DNA of 64,000 bases from Lacrimispora xylanisolvens (GCF_002934545.1 NZ_PTJA01000004.1:372001-436000), one strand, 5' to 3'. Numbered from the stretch's first letter, positions 25,739 through 33,806 are shown. The notes: generated by a model not told the origin, from the sequence alone. Program-made: numbers and translations.

Positions 25739-27487
25739 TTATTCAAATAATATTTCTGCCCTCACTATTGTCCCGTTTTCGTCTGACTCAATTTCAAAAT
25801 GACCCTCATCGCCATAGTAATACTTAATTCGCATGATCACATTCCTCACACCGATGCTTCCCTCCAGAGAGCTGGCGGAATAATCGTAATGATTGAGTTC
25901 ATGGATTAATTCAGAATCCATTCCTTTTCCATTGTCTTTCACTTCAAACATCAGATGCCTCTCCCCTTTTTTTCTGATGGTTATGGTGATTAAATCCTCT
26001 CCTGACTTACCTGGGAAACCATGATTAATGGAATTTTCAATGAGAGGCTGAAATAAAAGCTTATGCATCTTAAGATCCATTACTTCCTCTTCAATATCCA
26101 TAATGCAGTGGAAGGAAAAGGAAAAACGCTGCTGCTGGAGAAATATGTACTGCTTCAAATACTCAGTCTCGCTTCTTACACTGACCACACCATTGCTTTT
26201 ATGAATACTGTAACGCAGAATATTGGCAAGGTTTTTTAACATCTTGCTGATTAAAAACTGTTCATTTTCTATTGCAATCCAGTTAATGGCATCCAGGGTA
26301 TTATAAAGAAAGTGAGGATTGATCTGTGCTTCCAGAGCCTTTAACTCCGCATTCTTCTCCCTTAAAAGAGCTTCCTTTTCCATCCTGCCTGACTGGTCTA
26401 TCTTTGTGACCATGTGGTTAAAATGCCTTGCAATTATTCCGAATTCATCCTGCCAGGAATGGCTGATCTGGACTGTATAATCCCCTTTGTAGGCCTTATC
26501 CATGGCTGATGTAATCTTCTCCACCCTGACCTGAAGGGACTCGGCAAACCGAAGCATGATCAGAATGCTTGTGATGATAATCAGGATTGTCAACAGGAAA
26601 ATCACTTCAAAAATATATTTAAAATCCTTTAAAAGCTCTCTGTTATCCCGTATGGTAACCAGCACATACTGACCATTTAAAACAGGTTTTGTATAGATAC
26701 TGGAAAAACGCACCTTAGTCGCCGGCTCAATTCTTGTTCCTATCAGCTCTGCCCGGTTACTGGAGATAATGGTTCCATTGGTATCACATAGAAAGGAAAC
26801 GGTTCTGTCCTGCTTGTCCTCCTGAGAATACGTCTCCCTGATCCGTTCTTCATCCAGGCAGATTAAAATACTTCCTACCGTCCCCTGTCTGTAATTGTTA
26901 ATATCCGCGATCCTGTGCCCCAGGTAAATAATATTCCGGCTGGTACCGTTATCTTCCTTCCGGTTAATCATATCAGAATAAACCGTCCTGGTAGTTAAAA
27001 ACGTCTCATCTGCCACTTCCAGCCAGCTTTTATCCCTGTTTGGAAAGCAGAAGCTGTTCATGGTGCTGTTGGTAACAGAATCATACCCGATGCACTCTTT
27101 TTTCTGCGTTACCACCGCAATACCCAGAATCTCCGGATGTAAGTAAGATATATTTTCCAGATCATCTTCCAGTTCCTTCTTTATGAGATAATAATTTCTG
27201 GAATCCCAGACATTTAATTTTTCAAGCTTCAGTGCATATTGGTTTTCTGTATAGATGGACATGATAATGCTGTCATACTGGGAAAAATAATCCTCAAGTC
27301 CCTTCTGAGACAGCTTCATATTGCTTTCCATTAAAATGTCTGTCTGACGTTTTAAGGTGCTGGCAGCAATCATGCAGGTAATTGTCTCCATTATCATTAA
27401 CGGTACGATGGAACCTGCCAGCAGTATAATAAGAGTTTTTTTTGCTATGCTATAGCTTTTATATCGGTTAAGTAATTTTCTGATCAA
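25739..27487 (-). CDS. YesM-type sensor histidine kinase
   Basis: A 582-residue membrane kinase. One helix near residues 18-38 and one near 295-315 enclose a 250-residue extracellular sensor domain; a HAMP domain and a histidine-kinase module follow. The phosphoacceptor region LKALEAQINPHFLYNTLDAINW is the His_kinase (YesM/LytS) type. ATP-binding motifs are NSINHGFPGKSGED and KDNGKGM. The start is a TTG with AAAGGAG upstream. It heads the minus-strand sugar operon. Confidence 0.92.
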   Translation of the reverse strand: MIRKLLNRYKSYSIAKKTLIILLAGSIVPLMIMETITCMIAASTLKRQTDILMESNMKLSQKGLEDYFSQYDSIIMSIYTENQYALKLEKLNVWDSRNYYLIKKELEDDLENISYLHPEILGIAVVTQKKECIGYDSVTNSTMNSFCFPNRDKSWLEVADETFLTTRTVYSDMINRKEDNGTSRNIIYLGHRIADINNYRQGTVGSILICLDEERIRETYSQEDKQDRTVSFLCDTNGTIISSNRAELIGTRIEPATKVRFSSIYTKPVLNGQYVLVTIRDNRELLKDFKYIFEVIFLLTILIIITSILIMLRFAESLQVRVEKITSAMDKAYKGDYTVQISHSWQDEFGIIARHFNHMVTKIDQSGRMEKEALLREKNAELKALEAQINPHFLYNTLDAINWIAIENEQFLISKMLKNLANILRYSIHKSNGVVSVRSETEYLKQYIFLQQQRFSFSFHCIMDIEEEVMDLKMHKLLFQPLIENSINHGFPGKSGEDLITITIRKKGERHLMFEVKDNGKGMDSELIHELNHYDYSASSLEGSIGVRNVIMRIKYYYGDEGHFEIESDENGTIVRAEILFE

Positions 27488-27641
27488 AACCGGCTCCTTT
27501 TGTTGTGTATTTCAGATAATTTAATCGTATTTTATTTTGCCATTATAGCACATATTACCAATAACAGGCAATCCACACATACATGATATCTTTCTAACTC
27601 CTTCTGACAGCAATGGTAAGTTTATTTTTAAGACAACAAAG

Positions 27642-27665
27642 AAGGCAGCCCGTTAAGGCTGCCTT
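27642..27665 (-). terminator. Intrinsic terminator after the prenyltransferase homologue
   Basis: AAGGCAGCC (27643-27651 region) pairs with GGCTGCCTT across a short CGTTA loop; on the minus strand it is followed by CTTTGTTGTC and more T-rich sequence. It lies 24 bases beyond the stop at 27689. Confidence 0.7.
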
Positions 27666-27688
27666 AAATAATATTGTATTCTCTGTTT

Positions 27689-28312
27689 TTACCCCCCCAG
27701 GGTCACATCCTGCCTGGAGTACCACTCCAGCGCATTGTAAACATGATCTGTTTTAAAATCCGGCCAGTAATCGTCTACCACATAAAAATCCGAATAAACG
27801 GACTGAACCGGGAGAAAGCCGGAAAGTCTTCTCCTTCCTCCCCAACGGATGATTAAATCCATTCTGGATACATCAGAGGTTTTAAGTTCAGGACCTATGA
27901 CTCCGTCTGACAGTCCCAAATCCCATTCCCAGCTGTAATTAATGAGGAAGTTGATTTTCATTCCTCCTGTACCAAAGCACACCCTTTTGGTATATGGTTT
28001 AAGCTCGTCCGGAAACATGGCCGAAGAAGTTTTCCCAAGAACCAGAAGCTGGGCATTCTCTTTAGACAACACCTCCACAGCCTTTACACAGGCCTTTGAA
28101 AATGCTTCTCTTTGTACAGACGGACGTTTGGTATTATCTGCAGTGAAGCCATAAAAGGTCATCTCTTCTACTCCCAGATCCCTGCAAAGACGGTAAAGGG
28201 TCATTCCAGGTGAGATACCCTTGTCATACCCTTCTTCTTTTTTTATGCCATTCTCCACAGCCCAACGTCTGTTTCCATCAGGAATGATACCGATGTGTTT
28301 TGGAATTCTCAT
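27689..28312 (-). CDS. Divergent undecaprenyl diphosphate synthase-family protein
   Basis: A 207-residue cis-prenyltransferase homologue. I start at 28312 (MRIPKHIGIIPDGNRRWA), where GGAGGG lies six bases upstream; the frame stays open for 25 more codons. The pyrophosphate-binding IPDGNRRWA and the NTKRP motif are kept. But the usual NYGGR motif reads NYSWE, and the metal/IPP-site motif IRTGGE...SNF reads IRWGGRRRLSGF, so the conserved Glu is replaced by Arg. The family makes long or short cis-polyprenyl diphosphates; with these changes the activity may be different or lost. It lies downstream of agrD on the same strand. It is unlikely to be the essential UppS. Confidence 0.78.
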   Translation of the reverse strand: MRIPKHIGIIPDGNRRWAVENGIKKEEGYDKGISPGMTLYRLCRDLGVEEMTFYGFTADNTKRPSVQREAFSKACVKAVEVLSKENAQLLVLGKTSSAMFPDELKPYTKRVCFGTGGMKINFLINYSWEWDLGLSDGVIGPELKTSDVSRMDLIIRWGGRRRLSGFLPVQSVYSDFYVVDDYWPDFKTDHVYNALEWYSRQDVTLGG

Positions 28313-28426
28313 TATCTGCCCTCCATGATTGGTTCCTTTCGAGGAAGTCCTGTTAAAATTATAGCCAACTTTTTCAAAGGATATCATGTCCTGCAGAAAA
28401 TTATGTAATTATAGTTGCCCTGATGC

Positions 28427-28564
28427 TTATTTCTTAAATTTCTTAAGATCCGGCATCTTCGGCTGGTGATAGATATACATGCATCTGCTCTCAGATGCCA
28501 GCTCCACAGATTTTTTGGCTACCTGTTCCATGAATTTAGCTGCGATATTACTTTTACCTTTCAT
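28427..28564 (-). CDS. agrD: AgrD-type cyclic autoinducer peptide precursor
   Basis: A 45-codon gene, ATG at 28564 with GGAGG eight bases upstream, stop TAA at 28427-28429. The product has an amphipathic Lys-rich N-terminus (residues 1-22), then SRCMYIYHQPKMPD and a Lys-rich tail. A single Cys (C28) followed by four hydrophobic residues and a QPKMP tail is the clostridial AgrD layout: the thiolactone ring would be CMYIY (C28-Y32) and the tail is the part removed by AgrB. AgrB, AgrC and AgrA homologues are encoded 0.7-3.5 kb away on the other strand. It follows a small membrane-protein gene by 101 bases. The identity rests on motif and neighbourhood together. Confidence 0.85.
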   Translation of the reverse strand: MKGKSNIAAKFMEQVAKKSVELASESRCMYIYHQPKMPDLKKFKK

Positions 28565-28665
28565 TCTTTCTACCTCCATTATTATAAAGACATTAAGATA
28601 ATGCAATTATACATAAACAACAGCTATATGAAGACAAGTTGTAAAAATTACGGCTCTGCTCGTAA

Positions 28666-28986
28666 CTATTCCCGATTTTGATACTCATGAATCCTCCCAT
28701 TTTCACTTTTATAAAAAAACATGAACAGCACCAGAACGAGACACAGCAAAATATTAACAAGATTTAGCAGGGATATAAAGCTTTCCCCCAAAAATGCGGC
28801 TCTCCTCTCAAACTGCATTTCACTCCACTCAATACAATTGGAAATGACAACCGCTGTCATCATATTTATTACATAAATTTTTCTGTTAGTTTTTCGATTA
28901 TTATTTTTTTCCAGAATCAGATGAACTAAATTTACTACTAAAAACACGGTACAGAGAAAAATAATGAATAGCAGATAGTGTTTCAA
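28666..28986 (-). CDS. Small membrane protein upstream of agrD
   Basis: A protein of 106 residues with three hydrophobic segments (YLLFIIFLCTVFLVVNLVHL, a weaker one near IYVINMMTAVVIS, and LLNLVNILLCLVLVLFMFFY). I place the start at the TTG at 28986, because GGAGG lies eight bases before it; an upstream TTG at 29001 would put the ribosome site inside the gene. I do not recognise the family. Its position directly upstream of agrD, divergent from agrA, suggests a part in peptide export, sensing or protection, but that is inference only. Confidence 0.6.
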   Translation of the reverse strand: MKHYLLFIIFLCTVFLVVNLVHLILEKNNNRKTNRKIYVINMMTAVVISNCIEWSEMQFERRAAFLGESFISLLNLVNILLCLVLVLFMFFYKSENGRIHEYQNRE

Positions 28987-29237
28987 TTTTGTTACCTCCA
29001 ATATTAAAATGTGATATAATTTTTAGTGCAATAAGAAAATATTATATTTCCATTGAAAAAATCACACCATGTTGAAATTTCGAGCCTGCAAGTAATTTTT
29101 AATTTATTCAATTAGACAAAATGTGACAAAAGCTCCTATTTCTCTCTTTTAATTAATGGAAGGAATCGTACGATATACAGATATAGATGTTTCATTTTTG
29201 CATAATAAATAATCAGTTTTAATGGGGAAGGGTAAGT

Positions 29238-29978
29238 ATGTTAAGAATAGCAATTTGTGATGACGACGTTCAGTTTACAGGAATGTTAGAAAATTTAATC
29301 AAAGAAGAAGCTCTGGCAAACGGTATTGAAATTGAAGTTGACGTATTTTTTGATGGATCCATGCTGACAAAATACGTACATCTTGGTAACTTATTTGATC
29401 TGATCTTTCTGGATATAGAAATGTCACAGCAAAACGGAATCGAGGCAGCACGCCACATCAGAGAGATTGATAAAACTGTATTGTTAATTTATATTTCCGG
29501 ATACGAACAGTATTTAAAAGAATTATTTGAGGTGGAGCCGTTTCGTTTTCTTTCCAAGCCACTTGATACGGAGAAGTTCTCCCGTTATTTCAAAGAAGCA
29601 TATGAGCGGATCAATGAAAATAACGTCTATTTCCAATTTAATTTTAATAAAGAAATAAAAAAAGTAGCCTTAAAAGATGTGGTCTACTTTGAAAGCCGCA
29701 ACCGGGTTGTATACATATATTTAAAAGATGGGCGAGAGGAATTTTTTTATGGAAAGCTTAACGATGTGGAAAATGAGTTAGTCGGAAACAAGCAGCGTTA
29801 CCTGCGGATACACCAATCCTATCTTGTAAATTATGATTATGTCAGCACCATGAATTTTTCCAGTCTTGTAATTGAAAACGGAGGAAAGTCAACCACACTG
29901 CAAATCAGTGAAGACAGGCAGAAGAAAATCCGGAAGCAGTTATGTGATCTGGCCAGTAAGAAAGCGGGAGGAAAATAA
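29238..29978 (+). CDS. agrA: LytTR response regulator, AgrA type
   Basis: A 246-residue regulator. Residues 1-120 are a receiver domain (acidic pocket CDDD at residues 7-10, phosphoacceptor D59 in IFLDIEM, Lys in FLSKPL). Residues about 135-240 are a LytTR DNA-binding domain (VVYFESRNRVVYIYLKDGREEFFYGKL, then YLRIHQSYLVNYDYV). AgrA-type proteins bind pairs of nine-base direct repeats. The kinase gene starts two bases after its stop and agrB follows, so order agrA-agrC-agrB. I found no convincing AgrA-type repeat pair in the 236-base gap upstream. Confidence 0.9.
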   Translation: MLRIAICDDDVQFTGMLENLIKEEALANGIEIEVDVFFDGSMLTKYVHLGNLFDLIFLDIEMSQQNGIEAARHIREIDKTVLLIYISGYEQYLKELFEVEPFRFLSKPLDTEKFSRYFKEAYERINENNVYFQFNFNKEIKKVALKDVVYFESRNRVVYIYLKDGREEFFYGKLNDVENELVGNKQRYLRIHQSYLVNYDYVSTMNFSSLVIENGGKSTTLQISEDRQKKIRKQLCDLASKKAGGK

Positions 29979-29979
29979 T

Positions 29980-31278
29980 ATGAAAATTCTTTCAACAACC
30001 GTTGTCAGCCCGTTTCTTTCACTTTTTTATATTTTAGTCATACGGAAATGCATTAACGCGTTTTTCGCGCCCTCGTGGAGGAAAACCACAACCTATATAA
30101 TCTGGATTGCATATTATTTCTTCCAGTTGTTTCTGGGCATTGGAAATGGGATTCCACCGGCACTGACCCTTTTACTTAACATGGTCTTTGTATTTCTCGC
30201 AACCAGTATTTCTTATTCAGAAAGCTGGAAAAAATGTGCCTTGTTCTCTTTTTTAATCTGTGCAATCTGGATGCTTGTGGAAATTATCATACATATGATC
30301 TTAAATATGATGAATTTAGATGATAAAGCCGGTCTCTCAGGAGCCATTATCTCTAAAATAGTAATGATGGTTTTTGCCATTGTCACCGGACACTGTCTTC
30401 AGCATAAAAGTACCGGAGATATTTCTTTACGGTATATGGCGATTTTACTTATGGTTCCTGCAGGAAGCATTTACATTATGCATAACATTTTTCTCATCAG
30501 CAGCACGGCTGAGGATGAAGTTCTCTTCTCCTTTATATCGGGTATTTTACTGCTGTTTATTAACTATATTATTTTCGAAGTATTTGAATCTCTGGCAGCA
30601 AGTTCAGAATATCAGAAAAAAACCCTTCTTTATGAACAGCAATTGGAACTTTGCAGCCGCCAGGCTGAGGAACGGGAAATCCAAAACACCGAAATGCGTT
30701 TGTTACGCCATGATATGAAGCAGCACTTAGTCAGCATACTGGGCATGGTTAATTCCGGAAAAAATGAAGAAGCTGCCACTTATCTCACTTCTTTTTTAGA
30801 AAAGGGAACCTCAAAAAAAATAAATGAAATTTCCCACAGCGGCAATATTGTGGTGGACTCACTTGTGAATTATAAATCTTCCATTGCCCGAAAACAAAAT
30901 ATAGAATTCTGTACCAATATTTTTATTCCGCCGGTAATGCCTTTTCAAAACGGAAATCTGACCATTATACTGGGAAACCTGCTGGAAAATGCCCTGGAAG
31001 CCTGCCGCCAGATGAATAGCGGACATCCAAAGATTGATCTGGAAATGTCTTATCAGAAGGGAATTCTTTCCATTGTTGTCTGGAATACCTTTGAAGGGGA
31101 TCGGTACACAGACGGGCAGAAACATTTTCTTACCACTAAGAAAAATCCCTCCCATCATGGCCTGGGTCTGTTTTCCATTGAACAGGCAGTATCTGCCTGT
31201 AACGGGGAAGCCATCACGCAGGTAGAGGGAAACATATTTAAAGCGGTTGTGATCTTATATCAGGAACCGGAAAAATAA
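29980..31278 (+). CDS. agrC: GHKL sensor histidine kinase, AgrC type
   Basis: A 432-residue membrane kinase. I start at 29980 (MKILSTTVVSPFLSLFYI), where GGGAGG lies just upstream; the frame is open 36 codons further up inside agrA. About six membrane helices fill residues 1-205. The phosphoacceptor His is in LLRHDMKQHLVSILG (H244). The GHKL ATPase domain has ILGNLLENALEAC and HGLGLFSIEQAV. This layout is that of AgrC and related peptide-pheromone receptors. The AgrD-derived cyclic peptide is the expected ligand. Confidence 0.88.
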   Translation: MKILSTTVVSPFLSLFYILVIRKCINAFFAPSWRKTTTYIIWIAYYFFQLFLGIGNGIPPALTLLLNMVFVFLATSISYSESWKKCALFSFLICAIWMLVEIIIHMILNMMNLDDKAGLSGAIISKIVMMVFAIVTGHCLQHKSTGDISLRYMAILLMVPAGSIYIMHNIFLISSTAEDEVLFSFISGILLLFINYIIFEVFESLAASSEYQKKTLLYEQQLELCSRQAEEREIQNTEMRLLRHDMKQHLVSILGMVNSGKNEEAATYLTSFLEKGTSKKINEISHSGNIVVDSLVNYKSSIARKQNIEFCTNIFIPPVMPFQNGNLTIILGNLLENALEACRQMNSGHPKIDLEMSYQKGILSIVVWNTFEGDRYTDGQKHFLTTKKNPSHHGLGLFSIEQAVSACNGEAITQVEGNIFKAVVILYQEPEK

Positions 31279-31305
31279 CAAATTACTGATCAGGGGGATG
31301 GTAAT

Positions 31306-31887
31306 ATGGAACGGTTATCCATTGTATTAACCAATTATATTTTAAAAAAAGAAGTGATCACTAAAGATGATTATGAAATATATTTGTATGGCTTTCAAAG
31401 CTTTCTGGAACTGTTTTTGAATCTGGTCTGCAGTCTCTGTATTGCGTTTTTTATTCATATGGAAGTGGAATGCCTGCTCTTCTTTTTATTGTTTATTCCT
31501 CTTCGTTCCTTTAACGGAGGACTGCATTTGAAGTCTTATTTCTCATGTCTGGTTTTCTCCTGCGCCACCATGACTGTCATACTTCTCATTGTGAAATATT
31601 ACAGTCTGAACGCCCCGGTTTCGTTTCTGCTGTACCTGGTTTTTATGGTACTTATCAAAATCACGGGTGCAGTCGACCATCCCAACCGGCCGGTTGACAC
31701 AGAAGAAAACCAGACATTTACTCATAAAACTGACCGTACTCTGTTTATCAGTTTCCTTGCGGCATTGTGCTTTCTCTTTTTGAATCTAGAAAATTATATT
31801 TTTTTAGAGGCGCTGATTTATCTATTAGTATTTATCACACTGATATTATCCAAAATCAGCGGCAGGAAGAAACAGCAAATGGAATGA
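31306..31887 (+). CDS. agrB: AgrB-type membrane endopeptidase
   Basis: A 193-residue membrane protein with five or six helices that cuts the AgrD tail and closes the thiolactone ring. The catalytic pair is visible in RSFNGGLHLKSYFSC: H74 and C81, the same seven-residue spacing as His77 and Cys84 of Staphylococcus aureus AgrB. The conserved DHPNRP stretch is also present. GGGGGATGG precedes the ATG. It is the last gene of the agr plus-strand unit and ends five bases before the convergent holin gene. Confidence 0.93.
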   Translation: MERLSIVLTNYILKKEVITKDDYEIYLYGFQSFLELFLNLVCSLCIAFFIHMEVECLLFFLLFIPLRSFNGGLHLKSYFSCLVFSCATMTVILLIVKYYSLNAPVSFLLYLVFMVLIKITGAVDHPNRPVDTEENQTFTHKTDRTLFISFLAALCFLFLNLENYIFLEALIYLLVFITLILSKISGRKKQQME

Positions 31888-31892
31888 GCGTT

Positions 31893-32357
31893 TTAGTCTT
31901 TATCTATTTTTCCACGCAATTCCGTCAGGACTTTCTGTAAAAATTCCGGCATTCTGGCGCCCATTCGTCCTGCATTTTCTAAAATAGAGATTAATTCATT
32001 AATGATGAGCCAGACAGATACCAATAATCCAAAAATAGTTTTATGCTCAAATTTGATTCCGATCTCAGTAGAAAATTTATAGATCACATAATCCGTGCTG
32101 ACTGCCGCCAGAATGATGAATATATAACTGGACTTTTTATAAATTCCGATCCGGCTTTTCCTGCTGTTCCAGCCATACTGATTATTATCAGGGTTGTCCA
32201 GTGCTTCCTTTTTCGAAGCCAGCATCCCCGATATGTAGTCCGTGATCATAAGTATGGTTAATAACGATATGGCGGGAAATAAAAGTCCGAATTGATCCAT
32301 AATCCAGGCACTGATGATTCCCATTGCGCTTTTTTCCAAATCCAATTTTTTTTCCAT
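31893..32357 (-). CDS. Holin-like protein (UviB/TcdE type)
   Basis: A 154-residue small membrane protein of the phage holin 4 family. I start at 32357 (MEKKLDLEKS), where GGAGG lies seven bases upstream. Seen: a hydrophobic segment LLFPAISLLTILMITDYISGMLAS, the family motif NPDNNQYGWNSRKSRIGIYKKSSY, and two more helices (FIILAAVSTDYVIYKF, TIFGLLVSVWLIINELISILENAGRMG). It follows a TcdR/UviA-like sigma gene with 27 bases between them, the arrangement of uviA-uviB in Clostridium perfringens. Known relatives help release toxins or bacteriocins. No phage structural genes are nearby. Confidence 0.85.
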   Translation of the reverse strand: MEKKLDLEKSAMGIISAWIMDQFGLLFPAISLLTILMITDYISGMLASKKEALDNPDNNQYGWNSRKSRIGIYKKSSYIFIILAAVSTDYVIYKFSTEIGIKFEHKTIFGLLVSVWLIINELISILENAGRMGARMPEFLQKVLTELRGKIDKD

Positions 32358-32384
32358 GGCTGCACCTCCAGTAAAGTCCTTCAC

Positions 32385-32924
32385 TTATTTATAATAGTTT
32401 TCTTTTAAAAGATTGTAAAAATTTCTTCTGACCCGGTTCACGTATTGGCGGGACACGGAGTGGCGTTCTGCAATTACTGCATCTGACTCCTCATGAAAGA
32501 CAATATCCCACAGAATAACCGCCTGTTTTCCTTCTGTCTTCAAGAGCATAGTTTTTAGATCTTCATGAAACAGCCAGTCATCATAAACAGGCTGATCCAT
32601 GCTGATCTCAGTAAAAAACTCATCCTCAACAGAAGCTTCCGCGTCAAAATGCTGCTTGCTTTTTTTATACTGTTCTAAGAACTTGTTTTTTAGGGCTCTG
32701 CTTAAAAAATAAACACATTGCCCATCTTCCTTATAATATTGCATTGAATTGATGGCCTCCAGCAGACTGAGTACAAATTCTGAATGCATGTCCTCTTTTT
32801 CATCTTTATATAGCAGGCGGACATATTTATTAATCAGTGGGGTCATTTTATCTATTATCAGTAAGAATTTTTCTTTATTACCTTTTTTTATTTCCTCAAT
32901 AATTACATGAACACTTTCTCCCAT
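32385..32924 (-). CDS. TcdR/UviA/BotR-like alternative sigma factor
   Basis: A 179-residue sigma-70-like protein with a region 2 (LINKYVRLLYKDEKEDMHSEFVLSLLEAINSMQYY, CVYFLSRALKNKFLEQYKKS) and a region 4 helix-turn-helix (AVIAERHSVSRQYVNRVRRNFYNLL). Size, low pI style and the adjacent holin gene match group 5 sigma factors such as TcdR, BotR, TetR and UviA, which direct toxin or bacteriocin genes. AGGAGG lies upstream of the ATG. The promoter ahead of it has the TcdR-class form (TTTACA, 16 bases, CTTTTT), so it may activate itself. An ordinary ECF sigma is the alternative. Confidence 0.8.
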   Translation of the reverse strand: MGESVHVIIEEIKKGNKEKFLLIIDKMTPLINKYVRLLYKDEKEDMHSEFVLSLLEAINSMQYYKEDGQCVYFLSRALKNKFLEQYKKSKQHFDAEASVEDEFFTEISMDQPVYDDWLFHEDLKTMLLKTEGKQAVILWDIVFHEESDAVIAERHSVSRQYVNRVRRNFYNLLKENYYK

Positions 32925-32944
32925 TTTCTTACCTCCTAAAAGGC

Positions 32945-32972
32945 AAAAAGAAAAAAAGGGTAATATTGTAAA
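32945..32972 (-). promoter_or_regulatory. TcdR-class promoter upstream of the sigma gene
   Basis: On the minus strand TTTACA (32972-32967), 16 bases, CTTTTT (32950-32945). This is the -35/-10 pair described for promoters read by TcdR, BotR, TetR and UviA. The leader would be very short, with the AGGAGG (32937-32932) at its start. The T-rich -10 side lowers confidence. Confidence 0.5.
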
Positions 32973-33046
32973 CTAAATTCTTCTGAATCTTTATTTTTTT
33001 CGCATAATATGATTGTAAATAAAAAACTCACTATTTAATGGAACAC

Positions 33047-33099
33047 GTAAAAAATGCTGAATAATATGGAGAAATATCCATATCATTCAGCATTTTTAC
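33047..33099. terminator. Terminator between lipoprotein gene and sigma promoter
   Basis: ATGCTGAAT-A-ATATGGA pairs with TCCATAT-C-ATTCAGCAT around a GAAATA loop (33054-33093); A-runs and T-runs flank the stem on both sides. It follows the lipoprotein stop at 33129 on the minus strand. Confidence 0.8.
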
Positions 33100-33128
33100 T
33101 TGTAGATCTTATTTAATTAAATTGTTTT

Positions 33129-33806
33129 CTACCAAACCAGCACTGCCCAGTCTGGTATAAATTCTCCTCTCTCTTTGTTTCTCTTTATAAAAGACTTTCT
33201 ATTGTCCTGTTTCAGTTCCGTTATATGAAATACGTCATTGAACTCTTTAAACCCGGATTCTTCTCCCCCTAAAACTGACTGATCCGGACTGGAATCATTA
33301 TATGTACCAGTAAGATAAGAGCCATCCCGGTAAGTAAATCCCACATATCCGCATCCATCCGATCCATTGCTCACCAGAATCAGACAATTATTTTGAATAT
33401 ATAATTCATGAATCAGATACCAGCCCTCCGGCTCATACAAATCGGCAACCTTCTCCAATCCATGGTTTAAGTAAGTATACACGCTTATGGAAATCCCGTC
33501 TCCCAGAATTAATTCAGGTATCCCGTCTCCATTAAAATCGTGAATTCCCAGATAAAACGATGAATTTAATCCATCTTCCCCTCTTAATTGATATGGATCT
33601 GGCAGATGACCTCCCCCCTGGTGGATAATCTCCATATATGCAGTCTGCCAGTTGATTTCCTGATCTGTCAGTGCAGCTGATTCCTGAATCAGATTGCTGA
33701 CCTGACTTTCGTCTGGCTGCAAAGCAGCTCCCCCCGTCATATTGGAATCAGCACAGCCTGTTAATGATAAAATCAGAAAACAAAATAAGAATAAATTTTT
33801 ATTCAT
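33129..33806 (-). CDS. Lipoprotein with an FG-GAP/EF-hand-like calcium motif
   Basis: A 225-residue secreted lipoprotein. I start at 33806 (MNKNLFLFCFLILSLTGC), where GGGGAAAG precedes the ATG and the lipobox LTGC follows; the frame is open 20 codons further. The middle holds GIHDFNGDGIPELILGDG, a DxNxDGxxEL calcium-loop repeat found in FG-GAP/VCBS-like proteins. The rest is a beta-rich domain that I do not recognise. It stands alone between terminators. Nisin-type loci have an immunity lipoprotein (LanI) of similar size near lanFEG; there is no sequence evidence that this is one. Confidence 0.7.
   Translation of the reverse strand: MNKNLFLFCFLILSLTGCADSNMTGGAALQPDESQVSNLIQESAALTDQEINWQTAYMEIIHQGGGHLPDPYQLRGEDGLNSSFYLGIHDFNGDGIPELILGDGISISVYTYLNHGLEKVADLYEPEGWYLIHELYIQNNCLILVSNGSDGCGYVGFTYRDGSYLTGTYNDSSPDQSVLGGEESGFKEFNDVFHITELKQDNRKSFIKRNKERGEFIPDWAVLVW

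Noticed and set aside
29115-29131. GACAAAA direct repeat upstream of agrA as an AgrA site
   Set aside because: The two copies are ten bases apart and do not match the nine-base AgrA repeat with two-turn spacing; probably chance in AT-rich sequence.
31893-32924. Prophage remnant suggested by the holin
   Set aside because: No integrase, capsid, tail or endolysin gene is nearby. The sigma-holin pairing explains the gene better.
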